A DNA stretch of 64,000 bases, taken from the NCBI RefSeq assembly GCF_002760435.1, contig NZ_AUUU01000065.1, positions 1 to 64,000 of the forward strand. The letters run 5' to 3'. Origin of the DNA: Clostridium sp. LS (lineage in GTDB: Bacteria > Bacillota > Clostridia > Clostridiales > Clostridiaceae). Made by a program: the position numbers and the translations under genes. The notes beneath the pieces are model-generated. The model saw nothing but the letters and a program-made list of their open reading frames with translations. It was not told the DNA's origin and searched no databases. This document shows, piece by piece, positions 8,089 through 18,832 of the stretch (the first letter of the stretch is position 1; every line of letters begins with the position of its first letter).

Positions 8089-11000
8089 TTACAATATTAT
8101 GTCATTAAAGACTTCTTTTAAAAATTCTAGTTTATTTTCTTTCTTTATATGTTTTAATTTAAACGCAAAATATGGATCTGTTCCAAATTTAAGCACCACA
8201 CTATTTTTATACTTATACATCAATATTTTAAAAGTGTTCTTATAATCACTTTCACCTTGCGCAAATTTAAACAATATTTCCTTTGGAGTTTCTTTTATTT
8301 CTTCAATGAATATGGATTTGGCTTGACTTTTTATATAGGCAATATCCATTAAATTATATACAGGTTCTGGAATCTTAGAATATCTATCCTCCAATTCTTC
8401 TTTTATGTCATTGTAGTCATCTATACCTTCGATTGCTGCTATCTTCTTGTATACTTCAATCTTTTGTATTTCATCTTCAATATAATTTTCTGATATAAAA
8501 GCATCTACTTTTATATCTAACGTAGTTTCTATTGGTTCCTTTTGAATTTCTCCCTTGAGCAGTTTAACTGTATCTTCAAGCATTCTACAGTATAAATCAT
8601 ATCCTATTGATGCCATATGGCCATGTTGGGATGAACCCATCATATTACCTGCACCTCTGATTTCAAGATCTCTCATTGCTATCTTAAATCCAGACCCCAG
8701 CTCAGTAAAATCTTTCAATGCTTTAAGTCTTTTCTCTGCTATCTCTGTTAAAACTTTATCTTTGGTATATAAAAGGTATGCATATGCTATCCTATTAGAT
8801 CTGCCTACTCTTCCCCTTAATTGATATAACTGAGAAAGTCCCATTTTATCTGCATCGTAAATTATTATTGTATTTACATTTTGGATGTCCATTCCTGTTT
8901 CTATTATTGTTGTGCAAACTAGTACATTGTATTCTTCTGACATAAAATCATACATCTCTTTTTCAAGTTGTCTTTCTGCCATTTGACCATGAGCAACCCC
9001 AACCTTACTTTCTGGTACTAATGCTTGAACGTATTTTGCCATTCTTTCAATATCTTCCACTCTATTGTATACAAAATAAACCTGGCCACCTCTGCCAATT
9101 TCTCTTAATATAGCATCTCTTATAAGTTGATCATTTTGTTCTACAACATAAGTTTGAACAGGATATCTTTCCTCTGGCGGTGTCTCAATAACAGAGATAT
9201 CTCTAACTCCACTTAATGACATATGAAGTGTTCTAGGTATTGGAGTTGCACTTAAAGTTAAAACGTCAACATTCTTCTTAATTCCCTTAATTTGTTCCTT
9301 CTGCTTTACTCCAAATCTTTGCTCTTCATCTACTATCAATAATCCTAAATCTTTAAATTGGATATCCTTAGATACTAATCTATGAGTCCCAATTAAGATA
9401 TCTAGATTACCTTCCTTCACTTTTTGTAGAATTTCTTTTTGCTGTTTTGCAGTTCTAAATCTGCTAACCATGTCTATTTTTATTGGAAAGTCTGAAAATC
9501 TATTTTTAATATTTTTGTAATGCTGCTCTGCCAAAATAGTGGTAGGAACTAATATTGCAACTTGTTTTCCATCCATAACAGCCTTAAATGCAGCCCTTAG
9601 TGCAACCTCTGTTTTACCATATCCAACATCACCACATAAAAGTCTATCCATTGGTTTATCTGATTCCATATCATATTTTATTTCTTCTAGTGATGTCAAC
9701 TGGTCTGGCGTTTCTTCAAAAGGAAATTCATCTTCAAATTGCTTTTGCCATTCAGTGTCCTTGGGAAACTTATGTCCTTTTACAGTACTTCTCATTGCAT
9801 AAAGTTTAACTAGATCCTCAGCTATTTCATTAATTGATTTTCTAGCCTTTGCTTTTGCCTTTTGCCACTCAGCACTTCCAAGCTTGTTAACCTTTGGAGA
9901 TTTTCCTTCACTACCAATATATTTTTGTATCAAATCAAGTTGATCTACTGGAACATATAATTTATCGCCTTTATCATATACAATATCTAAATAATCTCTT
10001 TTATGTCCCCCAACATCAATTTGTTTAATTCCCTTATATACACCAATACCATGATTAGCATGAACTACATAATCTCCAGGTTTTAACTCAGCAAAACTCT
10101 TAATTTTGGAGATTCCCTTTTTCTTTGATTTACTAGTTCTTAACTTTCTTTTTGCTTCACCAAATACTTCCCTATCTGATATTACACAAATCTTATACTC
10201 AGGGTACTCAAAACCCTTTAGCTGATTTCCAAAGGTTATTACAACTTCACCATAAGCAATATCATCAACATTATCCCTATAAACACTTTCTATTTCTCTG
10301 TCTCTTAAGGTTCCGACTAGACGTTCCCCCCTTGCTCTTGTTCCCGATAATATTAAAGTTTTATATCCTGCCTTTTTCTTATCTAAAATATCTTCGATTA
10401 ATAAATCTAATTGGCCTTGATAATTATTTAATGTTATTTGCGCTACATTCACTGTTACTATTGGTCTTAACCAGTCTGCAGCCTTGCTCAATGCTTCGAA
10501 AAAAGCAATCCTTTGATCTTCAAATAATTCTAAAACTTCTTCCTTATTAATTAACAGATTTCCCTGGCCTGGGAAAATATCTCCCCTTTGAGAGAAAGCT
10601 GTAAAATTTTCTTCAAATTCTATATATGTAGATTCTAATTTTCCTTTGCATCTTTGTACATTATCAACAATAACAAAATAATCCTTAAAATAATCAAAAA
10701 GGGTTTCTGGCTGCTTCACAAAGTATGTTAAATAGCTGTCAATGGTTTCAAAAGAGGATGTTTCTTCTAATACTTCTAAATTTTTATTTAATATTTTTCT
10801 TAATTTCTCTATTCTTTCATTATCGCTATCACTTGAAGCAATTTTATCAAACTCTTCTTTTAATTTATCACGCCCAAGTTTTAACGTTTCTTCAGATACT
10901 ATTATCTCTTTTGCTGGAAAAATATCTATTTTCTTTACCTTTTCAATACTTCTTTGAGATTCCGTATTGAACGTTCTAATAGATTCTATCTCATCGCCAA

Positions 11001-11589
11001 AAAGCTCAACCCTATATGGATAAGTTGAACCTGTCGGAAACACATCTAATATTCCACCTCTCAGTGAGAACTGCCCCTTACCTTCAACCATTTCCACTCT
11101 TTCATAACCTGATTGAATTAATTTCTTTGATATTTCAGTAAGGTTAACTTCGTCACCTTCTTTTAACTTCATACTATACTCCAAAAATAACTTATGCGGA
11201 GTATATTTAGCTGCAAAGGCCTCTATAGATGTTACTATTATTTTCTTCTTCTTATTTAGTATTTCATTTATTACTTTTAATCTAGCCCACCTTAAATCAC
11301 CAGAAATAGCATCAATATTATAGAAAACCATTTCTCTTATTGGAAAATAATATACTTCACTGGTATAAAATATCAAGTCTTCATAAAGGTTTTTTGCCTC
11401 CATATCACTTTGAGTAACAATTACCATAGACTTATCAATATTCTCAAAAATTCCACCTAAAATGTATCCTCTACCAGACTCAGATGCACCATATATACCA
11501 ATAGGGTATTTTTTTCTTTCAATACCTTGCATTATATTTTGAAATTCTATACTACCTTCCAAGGGCTCTAATAACCCTTTTAATCTCAT
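8089..11589 (-). CDS. mfd: Transcription-repair coupling factor Mfd
   Basis: About 1,166 residues, normal for Mfd. An N-terminal UvrB-like region is followed by the RNA-polymerase interaction domain (AELKPGDYVVHANHGIGVY), then the translocase core with LLCGDVGYGKTEVALRAAFK (Walker A), VDEEQRFGVKQKE (DEEQ box) and TLSATPIPRTLHMSL, the TRG motif region and a C-terminal autoinhibitory domain. It removes stalled polymerase at lesions and recruits UvrA. Start: ATG at 11587-11589 with AAGGAAGG 8 nt away; an ATG three codons upstream is only 3 nt from that site. It lies just downstream of pth. Confidence 0.97.
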   Translation of the reverse strand: MRLKGLLEPLEGSIEFQNIMQGIERKKYPIGIYGASESGRGYILGGIFENIDKSMVIVTQSDMEAKNLYEDLIFYTSEVYYFPIREMVFYNIDAISGDLRWARLKVINEILNKKKKIIVTSIEAFAAKYTPHKLFLEYSMKLKEGDEVNLTEISKKLIQSGYERVEMVEGKGQFSLRGGILDVFPTGSTYPYRVELFGDEIESIRTFNTESQRSIEKVKKIDIFPAKEIIVSEETLKLGRDKLKEEFDKIASSDSDNERIEKLRKILNKNLEVLEETSSFETIDSYLTYFVKQPETLFDYFKDYFVIVDNVQRCKGKLESTYIEFEENFTAFSQRGDIFPGQGNLLINKEEVLELFEDQRIAFFEALSKAADWLRPIVTVNVAQITLNNYQGQLDLLIEDILDKKKAGYKTLILSGTRARGERLVGTLRDREIESVYRDNVDDIAYGEVVITFGNQLKGFEYPEYKICVISDREVFGEAKRKLRTSKSKKKGISKIKSFAELKPGDYVVHANHGIGVYKGIKQIDVGGHKRDYLDIVYDKGDKLYVPVDQLDLIQKYIGSEGKSPKVNKLGSAEWQKAKAKARKSINEIAEDLVKLYAMRSTVKGHKFPKDTEWQKQFEDEFPFEETPDQLTSLEEIKYDMESDKPMDRLLCGDVGYGKTEVALRAAFKAVMDGKQVAILVPTTILAEQHYKNIKNRFSDFPIKIDMVSRFRTAKQQKEILQKVKEGNLDILIGTHRLVSKDIQFKDLGLLIVDEEQRFGVKQKEQIKGIKKNVDVLTLSATPIPRTLHMSLSGVRDISVIETPPEERYPVQTYVVEQNDQLIRDAILREIGRGGQVYFVYNRVEDIERMAKYVQALVPESKVGVAHGQMAERQLEKEMYDFMSEEYNVLVCTTIIETGMDIQNVNTIIIYDADKMGLSQLYQLRGRVGRSNRIAYAYLLYTKDKVLTEIAEKRLKALKDFTELGSGFKIAMRDLEIRGAGNMMGSSQHGHMASIGYDLYCRMLEDTVKLLKGEIQKEPIETTLDIKVDAFISENYIEDEIQKIEVYKKIAAIEGIDDYNDIKEELEDRYSKIPEPVYNLMDIAYIKSQAKSIFIEEIKETPKEILFKFAQGESDYKNTFKILMYKYKNSVVLKFGTDPYFAFKLKHIKKENKLEFLKEVFNDIIL

Positions 11590-11603
11590 CCCATGCACCT
11601 TCC

Positions 11604-12179
11604 TTAAACAATTGTATTTGCTTTAAATCCATTATATTGATTCATAGCTGTTTTAACGTCATTTTTAATTATTTCTGCAGTCGCTTTTGTTGATACCTCA
11701 ATAACTTGGTTTAAGATAACCGTCTCTTCTTTTGTAAACTTTCCTAATACATATTTAATTAAATCACCTTTAGGTTGTCCTACGCCCACTTTTATTCTTG
11801 AAAAAACATCACTACCAAGGTGGGCTATAATGCTTTTTATTCCATTATGCCCACCTGCGCTTCCTTTTTCCCTTATTCTTAAAGTTCCTACTTCTAGACT
11901 AATATCATCATATATAACTAAAATCTCGGTATTATCGAGATTATAAAAATCTACTACCTCTCTTATACTTTCTCCACTTAAATTCATATAAGTAGCCGGC
12001 TTTAAAAGCATAACTTTTTTTCCTTCAATAAAACCTTCTCCATATATACCTTTAAATTTTTGCCTATTTAATTCAATATTATACTCTCTCGCAATATTAT
12101 CAATAACTTTAAACCCAATATTATGTCGTGTATCTTCGTATTCTTTTCCCGGATTTCCAAGACCCACTATTAAAAACAT
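11604..12179 (-). CDS. pth: Peptidyl-tRNA hydrolase
   Basis: 191 residues, the usual Pth length. Visible motifs: LIVGLGNPGKEYEDTRHN at the N-terminus (contains the catalytic His region), KPATYMNLSGESI, IYDDISLEVGTLRIR and GSAGGHNGIKSI. It frees tRNA from prematurely released peptidyl-tRNA. The SD GGAGGAGAG lies within the last codons of the upstream kinase gene, whose stop is 2 nt away, implying translational coupling. mfd follows, as in Bacillus. Confidence 0.97.
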   Translation of the reverse strand: MFLIVGLGNPGKEYEDTRHNIGFKVIDNIAREYNIELNRQKFKGIYGEGFIEGKKVMLLKPATYMNLSGESIREVVDFYNLDNTEILVIYDDISLEVGTLRIREKGSAGGHNGIKSIIAHLGSDVFSRIKVGVGQPKGDLIKYVLGKFTKEETVILNQVIEVSTKATAEIIKNDVKTAMNQYNGFKANTIV

Positions 12180-12180
12180 C

Positions 12181-13617
12181 CTATTCTCTCCTCCTTTGAT
12201 ATTTATCTATTTTACTCTTATATTTTGTTAATGAAAAGGTAAATGTTACACCTACATCAGGATGGTTTTTTGCCCATACCTCTTCGCCTTGTTGCATAAG
12301 TATCATTCTTACTATAGGCAATCCAAGTCCAGTGCTTATCTTATTAGTTCTAGACTTATCCGACTTATAAAATCTATTCCATATGTTTCTTATTTCCCCT
12401 TCAGTAATTTTAGGTCCATTATTATATATTTCTACGAATACTTTTGCACCTTTATGATATGTGCTAATTTTTATTATCCCTTTGCTGCCACAATATTTAA
12501 TAGCATTATCCAGTAGATTGGTTAAAACCTGCATTGTTTTATCTTCATCGGCTTTCACATAACAATTATCATCTTGTAATTCTATTTTAATTTGTATTCC
12601 TTTTTCTTTTATACTTTGTTCATTATTTATAACGCAAAGTCTAATTAACTCATTTATATTAACTTTTTTCATGTTAAACTTCAATTTACCCGATTCAATT
12701 GCAGACAAATCTAGTAAATCATTTATTAGTCTCGTTAACCTTTGTATTTCGCTATAAGCAATATCCAAATAGTAGCCTTCTTTATCTTTTGGAATTACAC
12801 CATCTATTATACCGGCTATAAACCCTTTTATAGATGTAATTGGAGATCTTAATTCATGAGACACATTAGATATGAAATCCCTTCTATTATTCTCAACCTT
12901 TTCTAAAGATTCAGCCATTATATTAAAAGAGCCTGCAAGTTCACCAATTTCATCCTTCGATCTTACATAAACTCTTCTATTAACTTCACCGTTAGCAAAC
13001 CTCTTAGCTGCATTGTTAATTTCAGCCAAAGGATTAATCAATATTTTCTTTGAGACCAAAGATAGAACTACAGATGCAAAAACCATTGCTACTAGTGCTG
13101 ATGCCCATACAATTAAGTATATTCTATGCAGCTGCTTACTAATAATTGATAACGGAGCTGTCATTGTAACATACCCTTCAAATTCTCCATCTTCTGTTAT
13201 TGGATATATGTAGGTATAGTCATCATTAATATATTCTACAGGTTTACCATCGATCAGATAATCCATTTTTTTATCAGAAATAATTGGTTTATCTTCAATA
13301 TTCTTATTTATTTCGGTTTTCGAATAAATATATGTATACCCATATTTATCTGAAACAATAATATCCGCATTCGCCCCAACACTTGCCATGTCTATAATAG
13401 CCTGCAACTTATCCAATTTTATCTCACTATTTTCAGCATTATATGTTTTAACTGCTTCAGATATATATTCTCCATCTTGTTCAAATTGAGTCCTTTTTTC
13501 ATTAAAAGATGATATTCTAAACCACATTGATAGCGCCCATGCTAATAAAACTAGTACTATTGTCAAAATAACTATAAATGTCATTATTAATTTCTGAAGT
13601 AGACTCCCGCATTTCAT
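12181..13617 (-). CDS. Sensor histidine kinase, HAMP-HisKA-HATPase
   Basis: 478 residues. Two membrane helices (about 9-32 and 167-188) flank an extracellular domain of about 135 residues. HAMP follows (about 190-243), then HisKA with NVSHELRSP (His254) and a HATPase domain with NLLDNAIKY (N box) and GLGLPIV (G2). It should phosphorylate the response regulator encoded just upstream: that gene's TAA abuts this ATG, and GAGGTGA lies in its last codons. The layout resembles PhoR/ResE-type kinases; the stimulus cannot be told from sequence. Confidence 0.9.
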   Translation of the reverse strand: MKCGSLLQKLIMTFIVILTIVLVLLAWALSMWFRISSFNEKRTQFEQDGEYISEAVKTYNAENSEIKLDKLQAIIDMASVGANADIIVSDKYGYTYIYSKTEINKNIEDKPIISDKKMDYLIDGKPVEYINDDYTYIYPITEDGEFEGYVTMTAPLSIISKQLHRIYLIVWASALVAMVFASVVLSLVSKKILINPLAEINNAAKRFANGEVNRRVYVRSKDEIGELAGSFNIMAESLEKVENNRRDFISNVSHELRSPITSIKGFIAGIIDGVIPKDKEGYYLDIAYSEIQRLTRLINDLLDLSAIESGKLKFNMKKVNINELIRLCVINNEQSIKEKGIQIKIELQDDNCYVKADEDKTMQVLTNLLDNAIKYCGSKGIIKISTYHKGAKVFVEIYNNGPKITEGEIRNIWNRFYKSDKSRTNKISTGLGLPIVRMILMQQGEEVWAKNHPDVGVTFTFSLTKYKSKIDKYQRRRE

Positions 13618-14304
13618 TTAGTTCACCTCAAATTTATATCCAACACCCCATACTGTTTGTATTTCCCATTGCTCTCCACCGCTTAATTTTTCTCTCAATC
13701 TCTTTATATGAACATCTACAGTTCTGGAGTCTCCAGGATAGTCATACCCCCAAACTTCACAAAGTAATTGTTCTCTTGTGAAAACTTTATTTTTATTGTT
13801 AGCTAAGTAATATAACAGTTCAAATTCTTTTGGAGGCATTTTTATTTCTTCCCCATTATATATAACTTTATAAGAAGTTGAATCTATTGATAAATCGCTT
13901 AACTTTATTATTTCATTTTTAACATTTTCTGAAGAATATCTTCTGAGTACTGCTTTAACTCTAGCTAATAATTCCTTAGGCTCAAAAGGTTTTACTATGT
14001 AATCATCAGCTCCAATTTCTAATGCTAGAACTTTATCAAAAGTATCCCCTTTTGCAGTAATCATTATTACTGGAGTTTCCTTTTGTTTTCTTATCCATTT
14101 TAATATATCAATTCCATCTATGTAAGGTATCATCACATCAAGCAAAACAATATCAGGATTATAATCTAGATATAATTCTTGGGCTTCCTTGCCATTTAAA
14201 GCTATTTTCGTATTATAACCTGAACTTTTTAAATACATATCTATAACTTCACTAATATTTTCATCATCATCTACAATTAAAACCTTGGTTGCAACTCCAT
14301 CCAC
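13618..14304 (-). CDS. OmpR/PhoB-family response regulator
   Basis: 228 residues. A receiver domain (about 6-118) has the acidic pocket VDDDE, phospho-acceptor Asp56 in DIVLLDVMIP, and Thr/Lys signatures MITAK and VKPF. A winged-helix domain follows (about 132-226, with SRTVDVHIKRLREKL). The start is GTG at 14302-14304 with AAGGAGGG 6 nt upstream. It forms an operon with the downstream kinase, and pth and mfd may be co-transcribed. The regulated genes are not evident. Confidence 0.92.
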   Translation of the reverse strand: MDGVATKVLIVDDDENISEVIDMYLKSSGYNTKIALNGKEAQELYLDYNPDIVLLDVMIPYIDGIDILKWIRKQKETPVIMITAKGDTFDKVLALEIGADDYIVKPFEPKELLARVKAVLRRYSSENVKNEIIKLSDLSIDSTSYKVIYNGEEIKMPPKEFELLYYLANNKNKVFTREQLLCEVWGYDYPGDSRTVDVHIKRLREKLSGGEQWEIQTVWGVGYKFEVN

Positions 14305-14581
14305 TGCTTTCCCTCCTTAAAACATTTCCATATTATTCATATCCTAATATAACATAAATAGTATTTTTTTTATAGCAAACAAAAAAATATATTGTTATTT
14401 GCTTAAGTAACTTTTAATTTCAAACTATTTCAGTTTGAAAGTGTGTCTATTATTTCCTTAATGTCTTTTAATATAAAAATAATTTTTATAAAAAATAGAA
14501 TATATATTTATTACTATAATTTTATAATAAATATACATTCTGTTTTTGCATTTGAGGATATTTTAAAATTAAATACTTATC

Positions 14582-15547
14582 TTATTGGTGACATTCAAAT
14601 AATTTGCTAATTGGCTGATCATCATAAATTCTTTTTATTGCTTCTGCAAATAAAGGAGCAACTGAAATAGAAAAAATCTTTCTATTGTCATTATCTTCTT
14701 TTAGTGGAATTGTGTTTAGCATTACTAGTTCTTCAATTGCTGAAGCATTTATTCTATCCATCGCTGGACCAGATAATACTCCATGAGTACAGCAGGCATA
14801 AATATTTTTCGCCCCTAAATCTTTAAGAGCATTTGCTGCATTTGCAATAGTCCCAGCAGTATCTATCATATCATCAATCAAAATACATCTCTTTCCTTCA
14901 ATATCACCTATAATATTCATTATTTCTGAAACATTTGCTTTGGGTCTTCTCTTATCTATAATTGCTATTGGTGCTTGCAAATTATCTGCAAATTTTCTTG
15001 CCCTAGTTACACTTCCTAAATCTGGCGAAACTACTACAACATCTTCTTGATCCATTAACCCCTTTGATATATAATGTTGTGCAAGTATTGGCGCACCAAG
15101 CAGGTGGTCAACAGGAATATTAAAGTATCCTTGAATTTGGGCTGCATGTAAATCCATAGTTAGAACTCTATTCGCTCCCGCCGCAGTTAACAGGTCTGCA
15201 ACTAATTTTGCAGTTATCGGATCTCTTGATTTAGCCTTTCTATCCTGTCTTGCATAACCGTAATACGGTATAACTGCTGTGATTCTACCCGCTGATGCTC
15301 TCTTGAATGCATCAATCATAATTAATAATTCCATTAAATTATTATTAACCGGTGAAGACGTAGATTGTACTATGAATACATCGTTACCCCTAACAGTTTC
15401 ATTAATATCTACAGATATTTCTCCATCACTAAAAGTTGAAACCTTAGAATTTCCCACTGGAACTCCTAATATATCGGCTATATCCCGAGCTAATTTCGGA
15501 TGTGAATTTCCAGTAAATACTTTTATATTTCTCCCATGAGTTATCAT
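14582..15547 (-). CDS. prs: Ribose-phosphate pyrophosphokinase (PRPP synthetase)
   Basis: 321 residues. Class I PRPP synthase signatures: [14 protein letters not shown] near the N-terminus, [20 protein letters not shown] (flexible loop/ATP), [12 protein letters not shown] and the PRPP-binding loop [14 protein letters not shown]. It makes PRPP from ribose-5-phosphate and ATP for purines, pyrimidines, His, Trp and NAD. ATG is preceded by a GGGGG site. It lies downstream of glmU, the standard Firmicute pairing. Confidence 0.97.
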   Translation of the reverse strand: MITHGRNIKVFTGNSHPKLARDIADILGVPVGNSKVSTFSDGEISVDINETVRGNDVFIVQSTSSPVNNNLMELLIMIDAFKRASAGRITAVIPYYGYARQDRKAKSRDPITAKLVADLLTAAGANRVLTMDLHAAQIQGYFNIPVDHLLGAPILAQHYISKGLMDQEDVVVVSPDLGSVTRARKFADNLQAPIAIIDKRRPKANVSEIMNIIGDIEGKRCILIDDMIDTAGTIANAANALKDLGAKNIYACCTHGVLSGPAMDRINASAIEELVMLNTIPLKEDNDNRKIFSISVAPLFAEAIKRIYDDQPISKLFECHQ

Positions 15548-15595
15548 AATTGAGAAGACCCCCTTTATAATTTTGGCTGATTTATATTAAAAACT

Positions 15596-16966
15596 TTATT
15601 TTTTTAGTCCTTTTTTCTCTACCCATCCTTTAATATTTCTTTGCTTAGCTCTTGCCACAGCAAGATCGCCTTCATTTACTTCTGATGTAATTGTAGAGCC
15701 TGCCGCAATATACGTATTATTGTGAATTGTAACAGGTGATACCAAATTAGTATTACAGCCTATAAAGCTATGATCTCCAATAATTGTTTTATGTTTCTCT
15801 TTACCATCGTAATTTACAACTACTGTTCCGCATCCAAAATTACACTCTGATCCAACTTCAGCATCTCCTATATAAGTTAAATGAGATACTTTAGTTCCAT
15901 CTCCAATAGTTGATTTCTTTATCTCTACAAAGTCTCCTATTCTAGCATGTTTACCTATTGTAGATTCAGGTCTTATATATGCAAATGGCCCAACAGTAGT
16001 ATTATCACCAACATTACTATCCAATATAACCGAAGATTGAATCTCTACTTCATTTCCAATTGCACTATCTGCTATTCTGCAATTCTGATAAATTAAACAG
16101 TTATTCCCTATCTTTGTATTACCTTCTAGAATGTTATTCGGATATATTATTGTATCCTTTCCTATTTCAACATCGATTCCTATATAGGTTGTTTTCGGAT
16201 CAATTAATGTAACTCCATTTTCCATATGTTTAAGATTTATTCTGTTTTTAAGGATCTCTTCTGCTTCTGCTAATTGAACCCTTGAATTTACTCCAATAGT
16301 CTCTTCATAATCAGTTAAAACTGCACCGACTTGCTTTCCTAGAGATTTTAATATTTCTATGACATCAGTAAGGTAATATTCACCTTGCTGATTATTATTA
16401 TTTATTTTTTCTAAGGCACTAACTAACAATTCAATATCAAAACAGTAAATTGCAGTATTCATTTCATTAATTTTAAGTTCTTCTTCATTACAATCCTTAT
16501 GCTCTACTATTTTTAAAACTTGGTTATTTGCATCACGCACAATTCTTCCATAACCTGTCGGGTCTTCCACTAATGAAGTTAAAATAGTTGCGGCATTATT
16601 ATTTTCAATATGATCATTGAATAATCTTTCAATAGTTGATTGTTTTATTAAAGGAGTATCACCTGCAAAAATTGCGACTACTCCTTTTTTATCTTTTAAA
16701 AAATCGTTAGCACATTTAACAGCATGACCAGTTCCCAATTGCTCTACTTGTAATGAATAGGCAACATTTTTATCTAATGTTCTTTCTTTTACAAATTCAG
16801 CACCCTTACCTATAATTACATTTATATCATCGATTCCTGAATTTCTTATTGAGTCTATAACATGTTTTAACATTTCTTTACCACATACTTTATGCAATAC
16901 CTTAGGTAAATCTGACTTTATTCTCTTACCCTGACCAGCTGCCAAAACTAGTGCACATTTATACAT
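15596..16966 (-). CDS. glmU: Bifunctional GlcN-1-P acetyltransferase / UDP-GlcNAc pyrophosphorylase
   Basis: 456 residues. The N-terminal nucleotidyltransferase half has [19 protein letters not shown] and the LGTGHAV motif. The C-terminal half is a left-handed beta helix of hexapeptide repeats ([39 protein letters not shown]) ending in the acetyltransferase site. It supplies UDP-GlcNAc for wall synthesis. The order spoVG-glmU-prs is the same as in Bacillus. Confidence 0.97.
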   Translation of the reverse strand: MYKCALVLAAGQGKRIKSDLPKVLHKVCGKEMLKHVIDSIRNSGIDDINVIIGKGAEFVKERTLDKNVAYSLQVEQLGTGHAVKCANDFLKDKKGVVAIFAGDTPLIKQSTIERLFNDHIENNNAATILTSLVEDPTGYGRIVRDANNQVLKIVEHKDCNEEELKINEMNTAIYCFDIELLVSALEKINNNNQQGEYYLTDVIEILKSLGKQVGAVLTDYEETIGVNSRVQLAEAEEILKNRINLKHMENGVTLIDPKTTYIGIDVEIGKDTIIYPNNILEGNTKIGNNCLIYQNCRIADSAIGNEVEIQSSVILDSNVGDNTTVGPFAYIRPESTIGKHARIGDFVEIKKSTIGDGTKVSHLTYIGDAEVGSECNFGCGTVVVNYDGKEKHKTIIGDHSFIGCNTNLVSPVTIHNNTYIAAGSTITSEVNEGDLAVARAKQRNIKGWVEKKGLKK

Positions 16967-17282
16967 TATATATCACACCTCTTTTATAAGTTTAGACATA
17001 CGAAAGAAATAACAATCACAGATGTTATTCTTTATATCAGCTAATAGAACTTTTTATCTAATAGCTGGCAATTATTTAAACACATTGACTTGTTATTTTT
17101 CTCAATATACCTTATATTAACACGATTAATCTCTTTAAATAACACATTTAATATTCATGCTAAATTAATTATATTTGAAAGCAATAGTTATTTCAACCCA
17201 TTAATATCTTAATATTTTCCAAATGAAACTTAGTTTAACAAAACAAAAGGAAGTCATAAAAAACTTCCTTTTGCTCATAAGT
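16967..17282. other. Intergenic region between spoVG and glmU
   Basis: 316 bp, very AT-rich. It contains the spoVG terminator at its high-identity right end (17244-17273). I see no small ORF with a ribosome site. The glmU promoter must lie in the left part, but no strong hexamer pair is obvious. Confidence 0.6.
17244..17273 (-). terminator. Terminator of spoVG
   Basis: Perfect 11-bp stem CAAAAGGAAGT / ACTTCCTTTTG with an 8-nt loop; on the minus strand it runs into TTTTGTTTTG. It lies 8 bp beyond the spoVG stop. Confidence 0.88.
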
Positions 17283-17561
17283 TTATTGCTCTTCTACAAC
17301 TTCTTCTGAAATAGCTTTTTCATACGCTTCTAAAATTGCAGTTTGAATTTTTTCCCTTGCTTCTGTGTTTATTGGGTGAGCTATATCCTTAAATTCTCCA
17401 TCTGGTGTTTTTCTACTAGGCATAGCAATAAATAAACCCATTTGTCCTTCTATAACTTTGATATCGTGAATCACAAATTCATTATCAAATGTAACAGAAA
17501 CTATTCCCTTCATTTTACCTTCTGATGCGATTTTTCTAATTCTAACGTCTGTAATTTTCAT
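17283..17561 (-). CDS. spoVG: Septation/regulatory protein SpoVG
   Basis: 92 residues. Conserved SpoVG sequence: [40 protein letters not shown] and [15 protein letters not shown]. SpoVG is a small nucleic-acid-binding protein that affects division and spore cortex formation. It has a strong GGGAGGGG ribosome site and its own terminator. The gene lies between purR and glmU, as in Bacillus. Confidence 0.97.
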   Translation of the reverse strand: MKITDVRIRKIASEGKMKGIVSVTFDNEFVIHDIKVIEGQMGLFIAMPSRKTPDGEFKDIAHPINTEAREKIQTAILEAYEKAISEEVVEEQ

Positions 17562-17629
17562 TTTACTCCACCCCTCCCAGTTGCTTTAAAAATATTTAAT
17601 ATTTATATATTTTCTCCACAAATTTCTAA

Positions 17630-17656
17630 ATTCCTTTTTTATATTTAATAAATCCT
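17630..17656 (-). promoter_or_regulatory. Possible sigma-H-type promoter of spoVG
   Basis: On the minus strand AGGATTT (-35-like, ending 17656) and GAAT (-10-like, 17630-17633) match the core of the Bacillus spoVG sigma-H promoter. The spacing between AGGA and GAAT is 19 nt, one or two longer than usual. It is about 70 bp upstream of the start. Confidence 0.4.
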
Positions 17657-17725
17657 TAAAAATTTATTTTTTTGTAGAAATTAACATAAATTAATACAAC
17701 TAAGAGATTGTCCGATTAAAATAAT

Positions 17726-18541
17726 TTATGAAAATATTTTTGAAGGCTGTATTCCTATTATTGCTGATTTGTCTACTTCCTTTAGTTCTACAATGGAAAC
17801 ATATTCGTCAATTAGCTTCTTTTCAGTTTGCTTATTGTCTACCAGGACTCCAATCCCTACTAGTTCACTATCAAATTCCTTTAACAAGTCCTTGATTCCG
17901 ATGGCAGTTCCTCCACCTTTCATAAAATCATCAATAAATATACATTTACTAGATGGCTTCATTGACTTCTTAGATAATGACATTTGTTGTAATCTTCCAT
18001 TACTTCCTGAAACATAATTTATAGTGACTGTTGGCCCCTCCGTTACTTGACTATCCCTTCTAGCAATAACCAACTGTACTCCCAAATTTCTTGCAACTTC
18101 ATAAGCTAGCGGAATTCCTTTAGTTTCAACGGTAATTACATAGTTAACATCTTTTCCTTGAAAACAAGACGAAAGCATAACTCCAGCCTTACTTATTATT
18201 TTAGGATTATACATTAAATCTGTCATATATATTATGTTTCCGGGAATAACTCTTCCATCATCACTTAATTGCTTACATAATTCTTGTGCAAATACCTTCA
18301 TCTCTTCTTCACCACTTTGTGGTATATATTTTATTCCCCCTGCTACACCGGCAATGGTTTCAATCTTTCCCATTTTAAGTTTTTCTAAAACTTCACGCAC
18401 TACAACAATATCCTCACTTATAGTAGATTTTGCTGCATTTAATAGTTCCGAAAACCTGTTTAATCCTAATATTTTGTTAGGACTTTCTAATAAAATTTTG
18501 GTTATAGCAACTACCCTCTTATTTCTCGTAAACTTCTCCAT
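17726..18541 (-). CDS. purR: Purine operon repressor PurR
   Basis: 271 residues. A winged helix (about 1-74, KFTRNKRVVAITKILLESPN) is joined to a phosphoribosyltransferase-like effector domain with the PRPP loop FIDDFMKGGGTAIG. In Bacillus, PurR represses purine genes and PRPP releases it. Length is close to the 285 residues in Bacillus. It is divergent from murC, and the two share a 291-bp upstream region. Confidence 0.95.
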   Translation of the reverse strand: MEKFTRNKRVVAITKILLESPNKILGLNRFSELLNAAKSTISEDIVVVREVLEKLKMGKIETIAGVAGGIKYIPQSGEEEMKVFAQELCKQLSDDGRVIPGNIIYMTDLMYNPKIISKAGVMLSSCFQGKDVNYVITVETKGIPLAYEVARNLGVQLVIARRDSQVTEGPTVTINYVSGSNGRLQQMSLSKKSMKPSSKCIFIDDFMKGGGTAIGIKDLLKEFDSELVGIGVLVDNKQTEKKLIDEYVSIVELKEVDKSAIIGIQPSKIFS

Positions 18542-18832
18542 ATTAAATCTCCTACACGAATTATTTTTATATTAAATCCCTTTAATATTCATATTTTATG
18601 CTAAATTCAAGTTAATATCAATATTTTTAGTTATAAAGTTATTTTATATAACCATAGCTTGTTCACAAATACACTAAATATGCATAAAATATTATGTATT
18701 TATTTTTTTCTATGGTTGATTTTTTGAAAAATGTATATAATTATAGTTAAAGTATAATACTAAATATTTTAATAATTTAGAAAAAATAATAAATACGTTT
18801 CAGTGTTTATTAATTAAAAAGGAGTTGATCAT

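Noticed and set aside
10152-10970. Plus-strand ORFs of 71-132 codons within mfd
   Set aside because: They are shadows of the mfd frame, with Leu- and Phe-rich antisense composition and no ribosome sites.
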